64,000 bases of DNA. It comes from Viola odorata (lineage: Eukaryota; Streptophyta; Magnoliopsida; Malpighiales; Violaceae). Positions 12,108 through 23,095 of this stretch are shown one piece after another. Every line of letters begins with the position of its first letter. The first letter of the stretch is position 1. The stretch covers positions 32,314,719-32,378,718 of the forward strand of contig OY829541.1 of assembly GCA_963691705.1 (NCBI GenBank), given 5' to 3'. A program made the translations under genes and the position numbers. The notes beneath the pieces were generated by a model. That model worked only from the letters and a program-made list of their open reading frames with translations, was not told the origin of the DNA and searched no databases.

Positions 12108-14084
12108 TTTCCTGATGACATACATTGTGTTAATTTTGTGGATGTTATTGACCCAGATGTTGAGGACATTTATGAAATTAATACCACTGACCCTTTGGAG
12201 TTCGTTCTTAGCAGAGGTATTGATCAGCCAAGACTTGAAGAAATGGAAGCAAAATTCAAAATCAATGAAGAAATCAAAGGCACTGTCTTTGCACTTGATA
12301 CTTCCAATTCTCTCAATTCTGGTATTATTCCCAAGGATATTGAACTTCCAGTAACTCACAATGTGCCCCTCTCTTTAATTTTGCAGGCCCCTGATTTGGA
12401 GCTGAAATCCTTGCCAGATCACTTAAAGTACTCGTTCCTAGGCCTGGGGAAGAGTCTGCCAGTGATAATTTCTAGCAAGTTAACTAAGCTAGAGGAAGAA
12501 AGACTTTTGCGAGTACTGAAAGATCACAAAGAGGCTATCGGTTGGACCATAGCTGATATAAAGGGAATCTCACCTTCCATTTGCACGCACAAAATCCACC
12601 TTGTGGAGGATTGTAAGACCGTGAGACAGCCTCAAAGGAGGTTAAATCCTCCTATTATGGAGGTGGTTAAAAAGGAGATATTGAAACTCCTTGATGCGGG
12701 TGTTATTTACCCCATATCTGATAGTACTTGGGTGAGTCCTGTGCAGGTTGTACCCAAGAAAACCGGGATCATGGTGGTTGAGAACAGCGAAGGACAAATG
12801 GTGCCAACTAGAGTGCAAAATGGATGGAGAGTGTGCATCGATTATCGAAGGCTCAACACAGCGACGAGGAAGGGTCATTTCCCTCTTCCCTTCATCGACC
12901 AGATGCTAGAGAGACTCTCAGGTAAGTCTCACTACTGTTGTCTCGATGGGTATTCTGGTTTTCACCGAATACCCGTCGCGGTTGAGGACCAGGACAAAAC
13001 TACTTTTACATGCCCGTTTCGGACTTTCGCATATAAACGCATGCCCTTTGGACTTTGCAATGCACCTGGAACTTTTCAAAGGTGTATGATGAGCATATTT
13101 TCTGATTTCATTGAAAAAGGAATTGAAGTCTTTATGGATGATTTTACCATTTACGGTAATTCATTTGATGAATGTTTAGAAAATCTAGAGAAAGTTCTTA
13201 AACACTGTTTGGAAACTAATCTTGTGCTAAATTATGAGAAATGTCATTTTATGGTTGATTATGGATTAGTTCTAGGACATATTATTTCCCAAAAAGGAAT
13301 TGAGGTCGATAAAGCTAAAATAGATGTCATAGAGTCATTGCCTTACCCAACATGTGTGCGCGAAGTGCGCTCTTTTCTTGGCCATGCAGGGTTCTATAGA
13401 AGATTCATCAAGGACTTTTCAAAGGTGGCTGCCCCCTTATGTAAATTATTACAAAAGGATATAGAATTTCAGTTTGGAGATGATTGCAAGAAGGCGTTTG
13501 ATGAGCTTAAAAGGAAACTAACCACGGCGCCTGTAATCCAATCTCCCAATTGGGATTTACCTTTCGAAATAATGTGTGATGCTTCTAACAATTGTGTAGG
13601 TGCTGTTTTGGGCCAAAAGGATGGTAAGGAACCTCATGTAATTTATTACGCTTCGAGGATGCTAGATGAGGCGCAGAAAAATTACACAACCACCGAGAAA
13701 GAGCTGTTTGCGGTTATTTTTGCCTTAGATAAATTTCAGTCATATTTACTTGGAACTAAGGTTATTATTTATTCTGACCATGCAGCTCTGCGCCCTTTAT
13801 TGGTGAAGAAGAAGGCGAAACTAAGGCTGATCAGGTGGATTCTCCTTTTACAAGAATTCGACATCGAAATACGAGACAAGAGTGGTAAAGAGAACTCAGT
13901 GGCAGATCACTTGAGTACGATCTTTGTGAATCCGGACCCCCTAGCTGTGAGGGATGAATTCCCTGATGAGGGACTTTTCCAAATCCAAGAGAGGACACCA
14001 TGGTACGCTGATATCGCTAACTTCTTAGCGTCAGGTAAGTTTGAAGGTGAGTTGTCTTCTCGAGAAAAAGAAAAAATAAAATGA
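12108..14084 (+). pseudogene. Element D reverse transcriptase and RNase H
   Basis: A 650-codon open stretch holds a complete gypsy polymerase: fingers with [48 protein letters not shown] and [11 protein letters not shown], palm with [20 protein letters not shown], the catalytic FMDDF (codons at 13131-13145), then RNase H with [42 protein letters not shown] and [11 protein letters not shown]. The enzyme copies element RNA into DNA. Its catalytic residues look intact; the flanking TGA codons at 12105 and 14082 prevent a full polyprotein. It shares a frame with gag and protease. Confidence 0.93.
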
Positions 14085-14858
14085 GATTCTACACATTACG
14101 TATGGGATGATCCTTACATGTGGAATATTGGTAAGGATCAGATGATCAGACGTTGTGTGCCTGAACATGAGATGGAAGAAATCTTAGTATTTTGTCATTC
14201 TCATGCTTGTGGAGGTCACTTCGGACCTAAACGAACAACCATAAAGATACTAGCAAAGGTTTCGAACAGAGAGATTAAGTCAATCCTCACGAAGACAGTG
14301 AATCCCTAGAGGAAAGACTGGAGTCAAAGGCTTGACGACGCATTATGGGCTTACTGAACAGCCTACAAAACTCCAATCGGGACCACTCCCTACAAACTCG
14401 TTTATGGGAAATCATGTCATCTCCCTGTGGAGATTGAGCACAAGTCATACTGGGTCATCCGCCAATGCAATCTCAACATGAAGACAGCTAGTTTAGAGAG
14501 GAAGCTTCAAATGCATGAGTTGGAGGAATTGAGGCATGACGCCTATGAAAATTCCGAGATCATCAAGGAAAAAACCAAGAAATACCATGATCGTTTAATT
14601 AAACATAAACAATTTTTTGTTGGACAGAAGGTCCTTTTGTTTAATTCTAGACTTAGGATTTTTTTGGGAAAACTAAAGTCTAGGTGGACTAGACCATATG
14701 TTATTTCTAAAGTTTTTCCTCATGGTGCAGTTGACATTCAGGATACGAAGACAGGGGTGATCTTCAAGGTTAATGGACAGAGGTTGAAACCTTTTTATGA
14801 AGGATTTCAACCATGCACAGTGGACAAGCTCCAACTTCAACCACCACCAGTGATTTGA
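14085..14858 (+). pseudogene. Element D integrase, catalytic core deleted
   Basis: The frame continues with the start of the zinc-binding domain (MIRRCVPEHEMEEILVFCHSHACGGHFG, about 14145-14230) but after PKRTTIKIL (about 14248) jumps straight to VSNREIKSILTKTVNP, which normally follows the last catalytic Glu. The second half of the zinc site and the whole D,D-35-E core are missing. The C-terminal part survives: [61 protein letters not shown] region and VNGQRLKPF. Stops lie at 14307-14309 and near 14358. The deletion keeps the frame. Confidence 0.9.
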
Positions 14859-15083
14859 TCGAAAATCATGTCTAGTCCGAGACTATAAACCAGGACGCTT
14901 TATGGGAGACAACCCATGTCTTTTTAATATTTTCAATTTTTAATTAATTTATTTTATTTTATTTTTATTTTATTTTTATTTTTATATTATTTCTATCTTC
15001 TTCCCTGTCAATAAAATTTTCATGGAGTTGATGTTTTGATTATGTGTGTTTTTGCAGGAGAATGAGAGCTGGGAGAATTAATT

Positions 15084-15108
15084 TGAAGCTTGGGGGGGGG
15101 GAGAATTT
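15084..15108 (+). promoter_or_regulatory. Element D internal polypurine tract
   Basis: GAAGCTT followed by ten G (15092-15101) and AGAATTT lies 230 bp after the pol frame. Similar G-rich tracts follow pol in Athila and Tat elements and can act as plus-strand primers. The role here is an inference. Confidence 0.5.
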
Positions 15109-15317
15109 AAATCCATGGCGGTTTGAAGGGATTTTTAACCCAAAGAGCTTTTTGGGCTTTAGTCACTTAAGCCCATTTAACCAAAACACCTAGCCGTTCA
15201 CTCTCCTTACCCCAAATCCAAAAAGACCAAAATCAATTTTATCATCTTCTTCCTCTACTCAAAACCCTAGCCACCCCTCCTCAAAATCCAAACACCAAAA
15301 TCCGACCAGCCACTGTC

Positions 15318-17286
15318 ATGGTACTCACGAGAGCCGCAAGCAACGGCACAAGACCCAACCCCAAGCAAAAGAAAGCAGCCCCGACGAGCCCCTCGTCGCC
15401 AATTCTACTAGAGGACGACGCGGAGGAGACCGCCGTCGACTCCAGCAGCCTCAGCCGAGCGCCGCCATGCTCTCCTCCGCTAGATCCGACGACACACCTG
15501 CGGGTTCCAGCCACTCCAGCGCTCCCGTCGCAAACCGCTCCACCAGCGTCGCCCTCATCGCACACCACCACTCCAGCGCCGCAGTCGCGGCCAACCGAGC
15601 AAACAGCGCCGGCGACAATCCAGCCATAACCGCGACTCACCACCAGCAGTCCCCTCAATCCGACAGATTCATCGCAAGAACCAGTCGACCTCGACTTAGG
15701 CGAATGGGGTTCGGGTTCAATATCAGCTAGCTCCGGTGAGGAAACAACCTCCAACCCTACCTTCAAATCAGTCCCATCGGAGCAGGTAGAGGAATCGGCT
15801 GGAGATTCTGACGAGATACCCCTGTGTCACTTGAGACGCATGAAATTGAAGGAGAAGGTGGGTAAAAAAGGAAGAACAGCCGCCCCCCAAGGCTAAAATC
15901 AAAGCGTGTCAAGCAGCGAGCCCAACGATCTCGCATTCCAGCGCCACCATCGGATTCCGAGGACATTCCGTTGGAGCAGACGGGACATATCAGGGCAAAG
16001 GAAAAATCGAGGAGCAGCAAACGATCATATGAGGTAAAACCAGCCTTGGAAAACCTCCATGGCTGGTTAAATTTTGATGATTCAGATTTGCTCAATAAAT
16101 TACTTTTTTAAGTTTAATTGTCGTGTATCTAAATGTGTTATTTTGGATTTTGACTTGTTGGCTAAATTGAAAATTGTTGATGTTGTGACTGAGTTGATTG
16201 AGAACATTGGTTGGGAGTCTCTATTTTTCATGCAGCATCCATGATATTTAGAACTGATTTTAGAATTTTGCTCATCATTTTGGTTGAAATCTAAGAGTAA
16301 AAATACTTTGCGTGGTGCTAAGGAAGTTAATTTTTGGTTAATGAACCAGTACTCTCACCTTTCTATCGATGAATTCAATCTTTTGCTAGGTTTTGTGCAT
16401 GATAGTGATTTAAGTTCAGCTTGGTATGTTAACTGTTTGTCTAATTACCCCGACTCTTCCATCTTTAACAAAGATGAGGCCTATAGGCAATTAACTAGGA
16501 ATCCAAGGGTTATTTTTGATGATCGTCATGCTAAGGCTCATGCCATAGCTGACCTGCCCTTGAGAGTGTTACACAGGTTCCTGACTTATACCTTCTCTAG
16601 AAAGAGAGGTGTTTCCGAGATAGTCAGTAAACAGGAGCTATTCATCATGTGGTGCATGATGAATAAGCGCAAGCTTAACTTGGGTTTTTGGGTTAGCCAG
16701 CAATTTGGAAACGCTAGGACATTCATGCCTATGGGTTCTTTAATTACTGTCATTGCTATTAAACAAGGTTTTATCACTGCACACACCAATTTGTTCAAGT
16801 CTGGTGATTTAAAATTGCTAGATTTACGCACTTTGGATTCCATGGGATACTTTCACTTGAGAAATGGTGGTGTGCAGTAATACAGGATTTACGCCGTGTG
16901 CCAACCATATCTTTGGACAAAACAACAGAGGCGTCGAGTTCAGGTTTGCAGAAGAAGAAGAAGAAGAGGTTGCTACCACTGAACATGCCCAAACAGCGGA
17001 AATTCCTCCAAGTCCAGCAGCAGCTGAAGCTGAAGCAGATCTTCCCAGGCAAGAGGGAGAGGAGATTTCTTTGTCCAGGCTGATGCGAAAGCTGGACGAG
17101 CAGCAGAGAAAAATGGACGAACAACAGAGGCTGATGGAAGAGCAGTCCAGCCTCTACAAGAAGATGTTTGACGAGAGGGATAAGAAGCTGAATGAACTCC
17201 TGGACGAGCAGAAACACACCAACGAGCTCAACATGAAGCTGATCAAGGTGCTTTACGCACGAACACCTACCCCACCGCAGCCATGA
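15318..17286 (+). pseudogene. Element D third coding region, env-position ORF with plant 'putative transposon protein' domain
   Basis: After pol comes a degraded coding region in the place where Athila elements carry an extra ORF. It begins MVLTRAASNGTRPNPKQKKAA (15318) with a long S/T/P-rich stretch, stops near 15627 and 15896, and a basic acidic-mixed stretch to about 16110. A globular part follows (16284-16880: NFWLMNQYSHLSIDEFNLLLGF, LPLRVLHRFLTYTFSRKRG, ELFIMWCMMNKRKLNLGFWV, FMPMGSLITVIAIKQGF). I recognise this as the domain often annotated as putative plant transposon protein. A separate frame (16864-17286) ends in an acidic stretch and a coiled coil built on LDEQQRKMDEQQ. I see no signal peptide or membrane segment, so an envelope role is unsupported. 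Function unknown. Confidence 0.7.
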
Positions 17287-18911
17287 TGTTCCCTGGGTCC
17301 TTCTTTCCTTTTTATCTCTTCTTTTATCACCTTTCGTTGAGTCTTTTCCCTTTCTCACACTTTGAGGACAAAGTGTCGTCTAAGTGTGGGGAAGGTATTT
17401 TATGTGCTTTTCTGTGTTGTGTATATTCGCTTGATTGAATGGAATGTTTGAATAGCAGCCACACTGCCTTTGTTTTTGAAAACCCCTCTACTTGAATGAT
17501 GGTTTAGGCACTTTGAACAAGAAGCACTCATCCCACTTCACATATTCACGCGCACAGTCACACTACTTGTTAGCTCCTATATCCATGTCTTGCCTAGTCA
17601 CATGTAGTCATTTGTTTACCCACGTAAGCTCTTTGAACCTTCATGCCATGATTATTATTTTTGAGTAGATTGTACTGGCTGAATTTGCATGAGACCCCTG
17701 GGTATAGGCACAATTAGACGTAGGAAAGCGACAACGTGATTAAAAACTTTGCAATCTTCTTTCTTATCTTTTTTCTTGCTTTTATCTCGCCTCTGCCGCT
17801 GATCTATCCCTTCTTTTCATCACCATTCTAACTATTTGAGACTTTTCTTTCAATTCTTAGCAGGTGAGAGATGTTCTCTGGCAGTGAGCAAGGTGAGGCA
17901 AAGAGAAAGAACAACCTTAGTGTAGGGGTATCAAGCTGCGATACCAAGATACTGAAAACCAGGGGATTCAAAAAAGAGAAACATAGCGACAAATCGCATG
18001 AAGAGATCTAGAAGCTGAAAATAAAAGCGGACGCCCAGAACAGTAGTATGGCAAGCGACCGCGGAACAAAAAGAAACAGACCTTCAGAATATGAACAGCC
18101 AACCAAGAAGCTCAAGTCATTCAACGAGCAATATAGAAATGAAGGGATAGACCAAGGCACTGAAAACAACCACACGCTTAGCCTGATCAGAAAATAGATT
18201 TTAGCTGCTCCAGTACTCCAGTCAGTCAGGTGGAAATATTTGTATACTCCTCTTTTGCTCACATTCAAAAAATTCAAAAAAGAAAAAAAAAGAATAAATA
18301 TTTGAGCAAAAGAGGAGCAGAGCACGAGGAAATCCAGAAGACTGATAGCTACGAAGAAGAATACCCCCACTTATCACCCATCGCTCTTTGCCTTGCCCTC
18401 GCTGCTGCCAAACAGGAGACTCTCTCGCCGCCTTGCTTCTTCCAGCTAAGAAATCTCTATCCTTCTCTCTCTGCCTCTCTTTGAAACTTCTCTCCTTCCA
18501 CAATTACTTGCTCTACCCTTTGCAAAGTTCTTATGATTGTATGATTGCCTGCGCATGTGTTCTCCGTACTCGGATCGCTATTGCAATTCTGGTTTTGTGC
18601 ATTGTCATTTGCATTGTTGAGTGTAAACACTTTGCCATAATCCTTTTTTGAGTTTGAGTGCAAATACTATTTTCTGTATGAGGACTGCTTGCGACTATGT
18701 TAGGTATGGGAAATTTTCTCCCTTGGTTTCGTTATTCCTTGGGTTTGATGTGGATACTATCTAGGTAGGAGGATGTGTCGAATTTTGTGCTTATGAACTG
18801 AGTGTGCTTTTCCTTTTTCCTGTATGCCTTTTTGTGGGAGACCATTTGTCCTGATTAGGGGGCTGTTTTGAGTGTAATACTGAGGGAGAGCATAGGTTAG
18901 TATGGGGGATT
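17287..18911 (+). other. Element D 3' untranslated region with hairpins and polypurine tracts
   Basis: No supported gene. It holds an 8-bp perfect hairpin ACACTTTG-AGGA-CAAAGTGT (17357-17376) followed by the purine tract GTGTGGGGAAGG (17384-17395), a 15-bp perfect inverted repeat (18247-18261 with 18303-18317), and the terminal polypurine tract GTATGGGGGAT directly before the 3' LTR. Confidence 0.75.
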
Positions 18912-20282
18912 TGATTGAATGCCACAATGTCTAATTAATCATCCCATTTTCCTATTATTTTGGATCATGATACTACTTATTGTGGCTATTTCTACTCCTT
19001 TTTGCAGGTTAATTGGTTTACACATAGATTGAGAGAAAATGAATGAAAAACCATGAAAAGAGCATGAAATCATGAAGAGAAGTAATTCTGGGCAGTATTC
19101 AACATTCCAAGTCAGCTGGGCATGGGCTGAATATTAACACATGTTATGCAATTCATCTAGCCAAGAGATTGCTAGTGGGCTTGGGCCGCACACATGGAGG
19201 GCGCACGTCTTGCTCAGCTGGCCCTCATTTTGATTCCTTTGCAAATTAGAATTTCCTATCTAAGATATTAAGACCTTTTATTTAAATAATTATTAAATCC
19301 TATTTTCTAGGATTTTAGTTGGACTAGGATTTGTTTTTAAACCTAGCAGGAAAGAAAGAGGTCTTCTTCTTCCCTAGTTGTTGAATTCGGCTACTGGTTC
19401 TAAATTTATTAAATATTATTCTTTTCTTATTCATTCCTGGATTTATTTAATTCATGCATAATAATTGTTTGAATTAATTATGTCTTATTCTAGCTAATTC
19501 ATCTATTCTTGGTAAAGGTTCTAGGGTTATGATTCGTATGTTGTGAGATCAAATTAAACTTCATAAAATTCAAGTTTGTATTTCTATTCTTTTTATTTGA
19601 ATGTCAATTTGTTCTTATTCGATTTAAGTTTAATCACCTTAGATTTTAATTTGAACAAATATAGCTTTTCTTAGAAACGTTGGATGCTACATCGTTGATA
19701 GGAATCTGCAGGCAACTAATTAGTGTAAGAGCTAATTAGAAAAGGGTAGAATCCGGTTTATAGGAGTAGAAGAAATTCTCTTCTAGATCGGGAAAGGTCT
19801 GTCCCCGTGTTAAATCAACCCTTCAATTAAACTTTATTAGGAGTACCGCCTTAAATTTATTGATCGGTTAGGGATCCTAGTAGGAGTACCGCCTTAGGAA
19901 TCTTGAGTAGGAGGAAATCAGGAGGCTCAGAGTACCGCTGGTCTCTATAGGCTTTCTATTAAATTTAGTTTTGAAAACACTTGCATCAATGATCGACATA
20001 TATGAATCGTGACCCGAAAAGAGTCTTTATCGGGAATTTATCATCATCCGAGTTCACTTAATCATCTCTCGTTTATTGTCTTTATTCTCTTTGTTTATTA
20101 AATTAATTGCAACACAAAATCCCACTTATTGGTTTTTACCACTATTACAATTTTGGTCTTTTACAGAAATTATTATTGTCCTGAAATCCCTGTGGTTCGA
20201 TCCTTTTACCACTTGCTACAGTTTTAATTAATTGTGCATGGTGAATTGTATGATTTATGTTTGTTGGTTTCGGCACCCATCA
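18912..20282 (+). repeat. Element D 3' LTR (1371 bp)
   Basis: Starts TGATTGAATGCC and ends CACCCATCA, matching 8359-9726 over its full length. A 3-bp insertion (extra CTT/TCT near 19370) and scattered substitutions, mostly transitions, distinguish the two copies. Confidence 0.95.
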
Positions 20283-20287
20283 TGGTT

Positions 20288-21120
20288 TCATTATGAGCTC
20301 AATCGGCTCTATAAATAGGCAAAATGCCAAGTACAAGTTCTAATTCTAATCAAACTAAGAGTTCTAACTAAGAAATAACTCTAACTTAGTTAATTAATAA
20401 TTACATAATTAAATACAAATAAGTCCATAAGCTTCTCATAAGCTCCGCTCAGCTGGCTGCACCATGACTCGCTCTTGGTCTAGTCGTACTTGACCGTGGC
20501 TCGGTCAATGCACATTCAAATATGCCCTCGAGCCATCTTCCAATTCCCTCGTGCGCTGAAACTTGGCCCAAACCTTCCTAACATGTCAAAATACATGTTA
20601 CAAGGCTGGTCACTTAAAGAAACCACACCCGAACACACTTGGTCCTCTTGAACGCACCTGTTGCGCTTATACGCACCCTTGGTGCATGCAATTAGGTCAC
20701 TCCGAGCCATCTTGCAATCTACCCGTGCGATTGACCCCAAACTTGGACACGACTCTCCTAAGATCCCAAACAGTCTTGTATTTATGTTGGAGTCATGATC
20801 AAAACTCATCTTCCATGATTTGGCTCAGACGGTCTCCTTTGACGTTGTCGTTGGCGTGTGCGTATGCTCTGTGCGCATCCTTCGTGCTTCAGCTCGGTCT
20901 GCTCGTGCCTTGGCCCTTGTCTCCATGCACGAGGTCCGTCTTAACCTCTCTTGAGTCCTCGCTACATCCTTGGCACGATCCCTTGCCTTCCTTGGCTCTA
21001 GTCGCTTGGCGCTCGTGTGTGGCGTGCGGTGAATTATGGTTTGTGCGAGGATTCGAATCATGGGAAAGAAAAGGAGGGGAGTGTAACCTAATCATAATGT
21101 TAGGTTACGGGCGGAAGTAG
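20288..21120 (-). repeat. Element C right LTR, second part
   Basis: This is the continuation of the LTR interrupted at 8358. A TATA-like CTATAAATAGG lies at 20310-20320. Further right is a GC-richer stretch with an imperfect repeat of about 175 bp (GAGCCATCTTnCAATnnACCCGTGCG near 20530 and 20705). With 8021-8358 the LTR would be about 1.17 kb, close to the 1169 bp of element E. I could not find a clear outer TG/CA end; open frames here are chance products of GC-rich DNA. Confidence 0.55.
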
Positions 21121-21420
21121 AGGATTGTATGTGAGATTAGTAGTATGGGTACGGGACGGGCCAGGCCTGGACACGGGCCTAAAATCTAAGAGCCCGTGCC
21201 CGACTCGTGTACAGTGACAGGCCTAAAATTTTGTTGTCTAAGCTCGTCCATTTCTCGTAAGGCTCGGGTCGGCCCTACGAGCAGCCCGTCTATTTTGCAG
21301 GTCTAGTGTTGGATAATCACTCCCCTTATCAAAAACTTTTTCTTCGTACTCCTAACTACACCTTTTTGAAAGTTTTTACTAACTCTGTGTTTTATTATTT
21401 GTCATTTTTTCAGTTTTCAC
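21121..21420. other. Intergenic, GC-rich MITE-like remnant at left
   Basis: 21140-21305 is rich in GGGCC, GGCCC and CCCGT words in both orientations, as in decayed hAT-type MITEs, but no end pair was found. The remainder is AT-rich without features. Confidence 0.3.
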
Positions 21421-21965
21421 CATAGTTATCAGAACCGGACCGGACAGCGAACCGTTTTCGAAAATTTGGTGGTTCGACCGGATTGTAGATGCTGGTCCGT
21501 CCGGAACCGTTTACACATTAAACCGGTAAATCTTAGACGATAAAACCGGATTGAACCGGCTGGTTTTTACTGTAGCATTTTATAATATATCAAAAAATAT
21601 TATTAAATTGAAAAAGTCCAAAAACGACGTCGTTTTGGGACTTTTCAAAACGGCGTCGTTTTGGTCCATATCAAAACGGCGTCGTTTTAGTTGCCTCTCT
21701 GATGGGCTGGCCCATGCCTGTAATGGGCCGGCCCATCAAAAAATTTAAAAAAAAAAAAACCAAACCAAAACGACGTCGTTTTGGTTTGGCTCATCAAACT
21801 GGCCGGTTCAATCCGGTTCGCCGGTTGTATAAAAACTGGCCGATTTGACCGGTTGAACCCGGTTCACTTGCTTATCCGGTCTGATAGCTGAATCGAATCA
21901 AAAACTTGAAAAACACCGGTTGAACCGGACGGACCGGCCGGTCCGGTCCGGTTCTGATAACTATG
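21421..21965. mobile_element. hAT-like MITE, 545 bp, with repeated palindromes
   Basis: Terminal inverted repeats of about 18 bp (CATAGTTATCAGAACCGG at the left, its complement at the right) are flanked by an exact 8-bp duplication GTTTTCAC at 21413-21420 and 21966-21973. An 8-bp duplication is the mark of the hAT superfamily. The ends are packed with CCGG and AACCGG words. The middle carries four 16-bp palindromes of the form AAAACGrCGTCGTTTT (21621, 21647, 21673, 21767) and two ATGGGCyGGCCCAT palindromes (21702, 21723). There is no transposase gene. Confidence 0.85.
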
Positions 21966-21973
21966 GTTTTCAC

Positions 21974-22226
21974 AATAACCAAAATAATCATTAGATTATA
22001 ATTATTGTATAATTATTGACTAAACTATTCTTATTAATTATCAACCGGTCCTTTTTAATTTTCCTGCAAAAAGTGGTTAATTTAAAATTGTTTAAGGTTA
22101 ATTATGTCATTAACTAGAAAAAGTGATCTTGAAAATTGAAATATGACAACTAAATAGACAAAATCATATTTTGAAAAAATGACAACTAATAAAACAAGGA
22201 ATAAGTAGACGTTTATATTTTCCATA
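21974..22226. other. AT-rich intergenic sequence
   Basis: No gene, repeat pair or RNA gene was recognised in this stretch. Confidence 0.5.
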
Positions 22227-23095
22227 CCTAAGAAGCATAAAATTGACTATCGTTCTACCAGATGTGTCTTAGGATATAGTTCAAACCATCATGGATACAA
22301 ATGCATGGATTTAATCACCAAATAAATATATATTGCCAGACACATTTTATTCCATGAAAATACCTTACCCTATTTTGACCCGAAACCCACTCCACCTCCA
22401 TCAAAAGTGTGTATTTTTCCAAATCCTTTGCTACCTATTACTAATCCAACAAAAAGCCCATTTCTTTCTTCATCATTGCAACAGGTCAGGCCCGTCTTAA
22501 GGCACGTAAGGAGCAACAAGTTTGGGACAAGCCCAAACAAATATGTTCAGTCAGTTCGGATTGATCTTTCACTTGCCCAGAAAAAAAACACCAGCCTCTA
22601 TCCAGCCCACATTCCCCACCACAACCCAATCCACCTCAAAATAACCAAGACTCCTCACCACCCAATACGATGCCATATGCATCGTCTTCTCCTCCTCCAC
22701 CGACCAACAAAACTCACCCCATGGTTCTGTGACAACAGCGCAAACCAAATCCAAAATACATCAACCTTACTACCATATCCACCCTACTAGAGACTAAACT
22801 ACAACATTTCATCAAGCAAATCAGAAACCTAAGTGGCGAAAGGCGATGGATGAAGAAGTCAGAGCCTTACTGGAAAACGGTACCTAGACACCAGTCCCTT
22901 ACAGAACGGATATGAATATCGTTAGGTGTAGATGGGTATATAAAATCAAACGACGTGCTGATGGTGAAATTGAATGATATAGGCAAGAGTAGTCACAAAA
23001 GGTTATCACCAACAAGAGGGGTTGGACTTTCACGAAACATTCAGTCCAGTCGTCAAACCAACGACGATTAGCATGATTATCAGTCTGTTATCAGT
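22227..23095 (+). pseudogene. Ty1/copia integrase C-terminus and reverse transcriptase fragment
   Basis: Plus-strand reading gives the copia integrase tail (KKHKIDYRSTRCV then LGYSSNHHGYKCMDL and IARHILFHEN, 22227-22365). After a P/S-rich linker it reaches the start of reverse transcriptase (KWRKAMDEEVRALLENGT, RTDMNIVRCRWVYKIKRRADGEIE, GLDFHETFSPVVKPTTI, 22830-23075). Stops and indels interrupt it, and it ends before the catalytic YVDD. No LTRs were found. This is an old dead fragment of a lineage different from the copia at 57391. Confidence 0.82.

Larger units (their letters stand above)
8359..20282 (+). mobile_element. Element D: full-length Athila-like Ty3/gypsy retrotransposon, non-autonomous
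   Basis: This is an 11,924-bp element with direct LTRs at 8359-9726 and 18912-20282 and an exact 5-bp target duplication TGGTT at 8354-8358 and 20283-20287. The order is LTR, tRNA-Asp-type primer site, gag, protease, reverse transcriptase, RNase H, remnant integrase, G-rich tract, a third coding region, a long 3' region with a polypurine tract, LTR. It lies inside the LTR of element C, whose sequence resumes on the far side. The LTRs differ at roughly 35-40 positions by eye (about 2.5-3%). With stop codons throughout gag-pol and the integrase core missing, it could have moved only with proteins supplied by another copy, or decayed after insertion. Confidence 0.95.

Noticed and set aside
15281..15766. 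161-codon minus-strand frame rich in G, V and A
   Set aside because: Antisense shadow of the S/T/P-rich start of the element D third coding region.
16284..16880. Reading element D's third coding region as a host gene
   Set aside because: It lies between pol and the 3' LTR inside a target-site-flanked element and has stops and frame breaks on both sides.
20563..21120. 185-codon plus-strand open frame
   Set aside because: It lies in the LTR of element C, has no family motif and runs across repeat units; a chance frame in GC-rich DNA.
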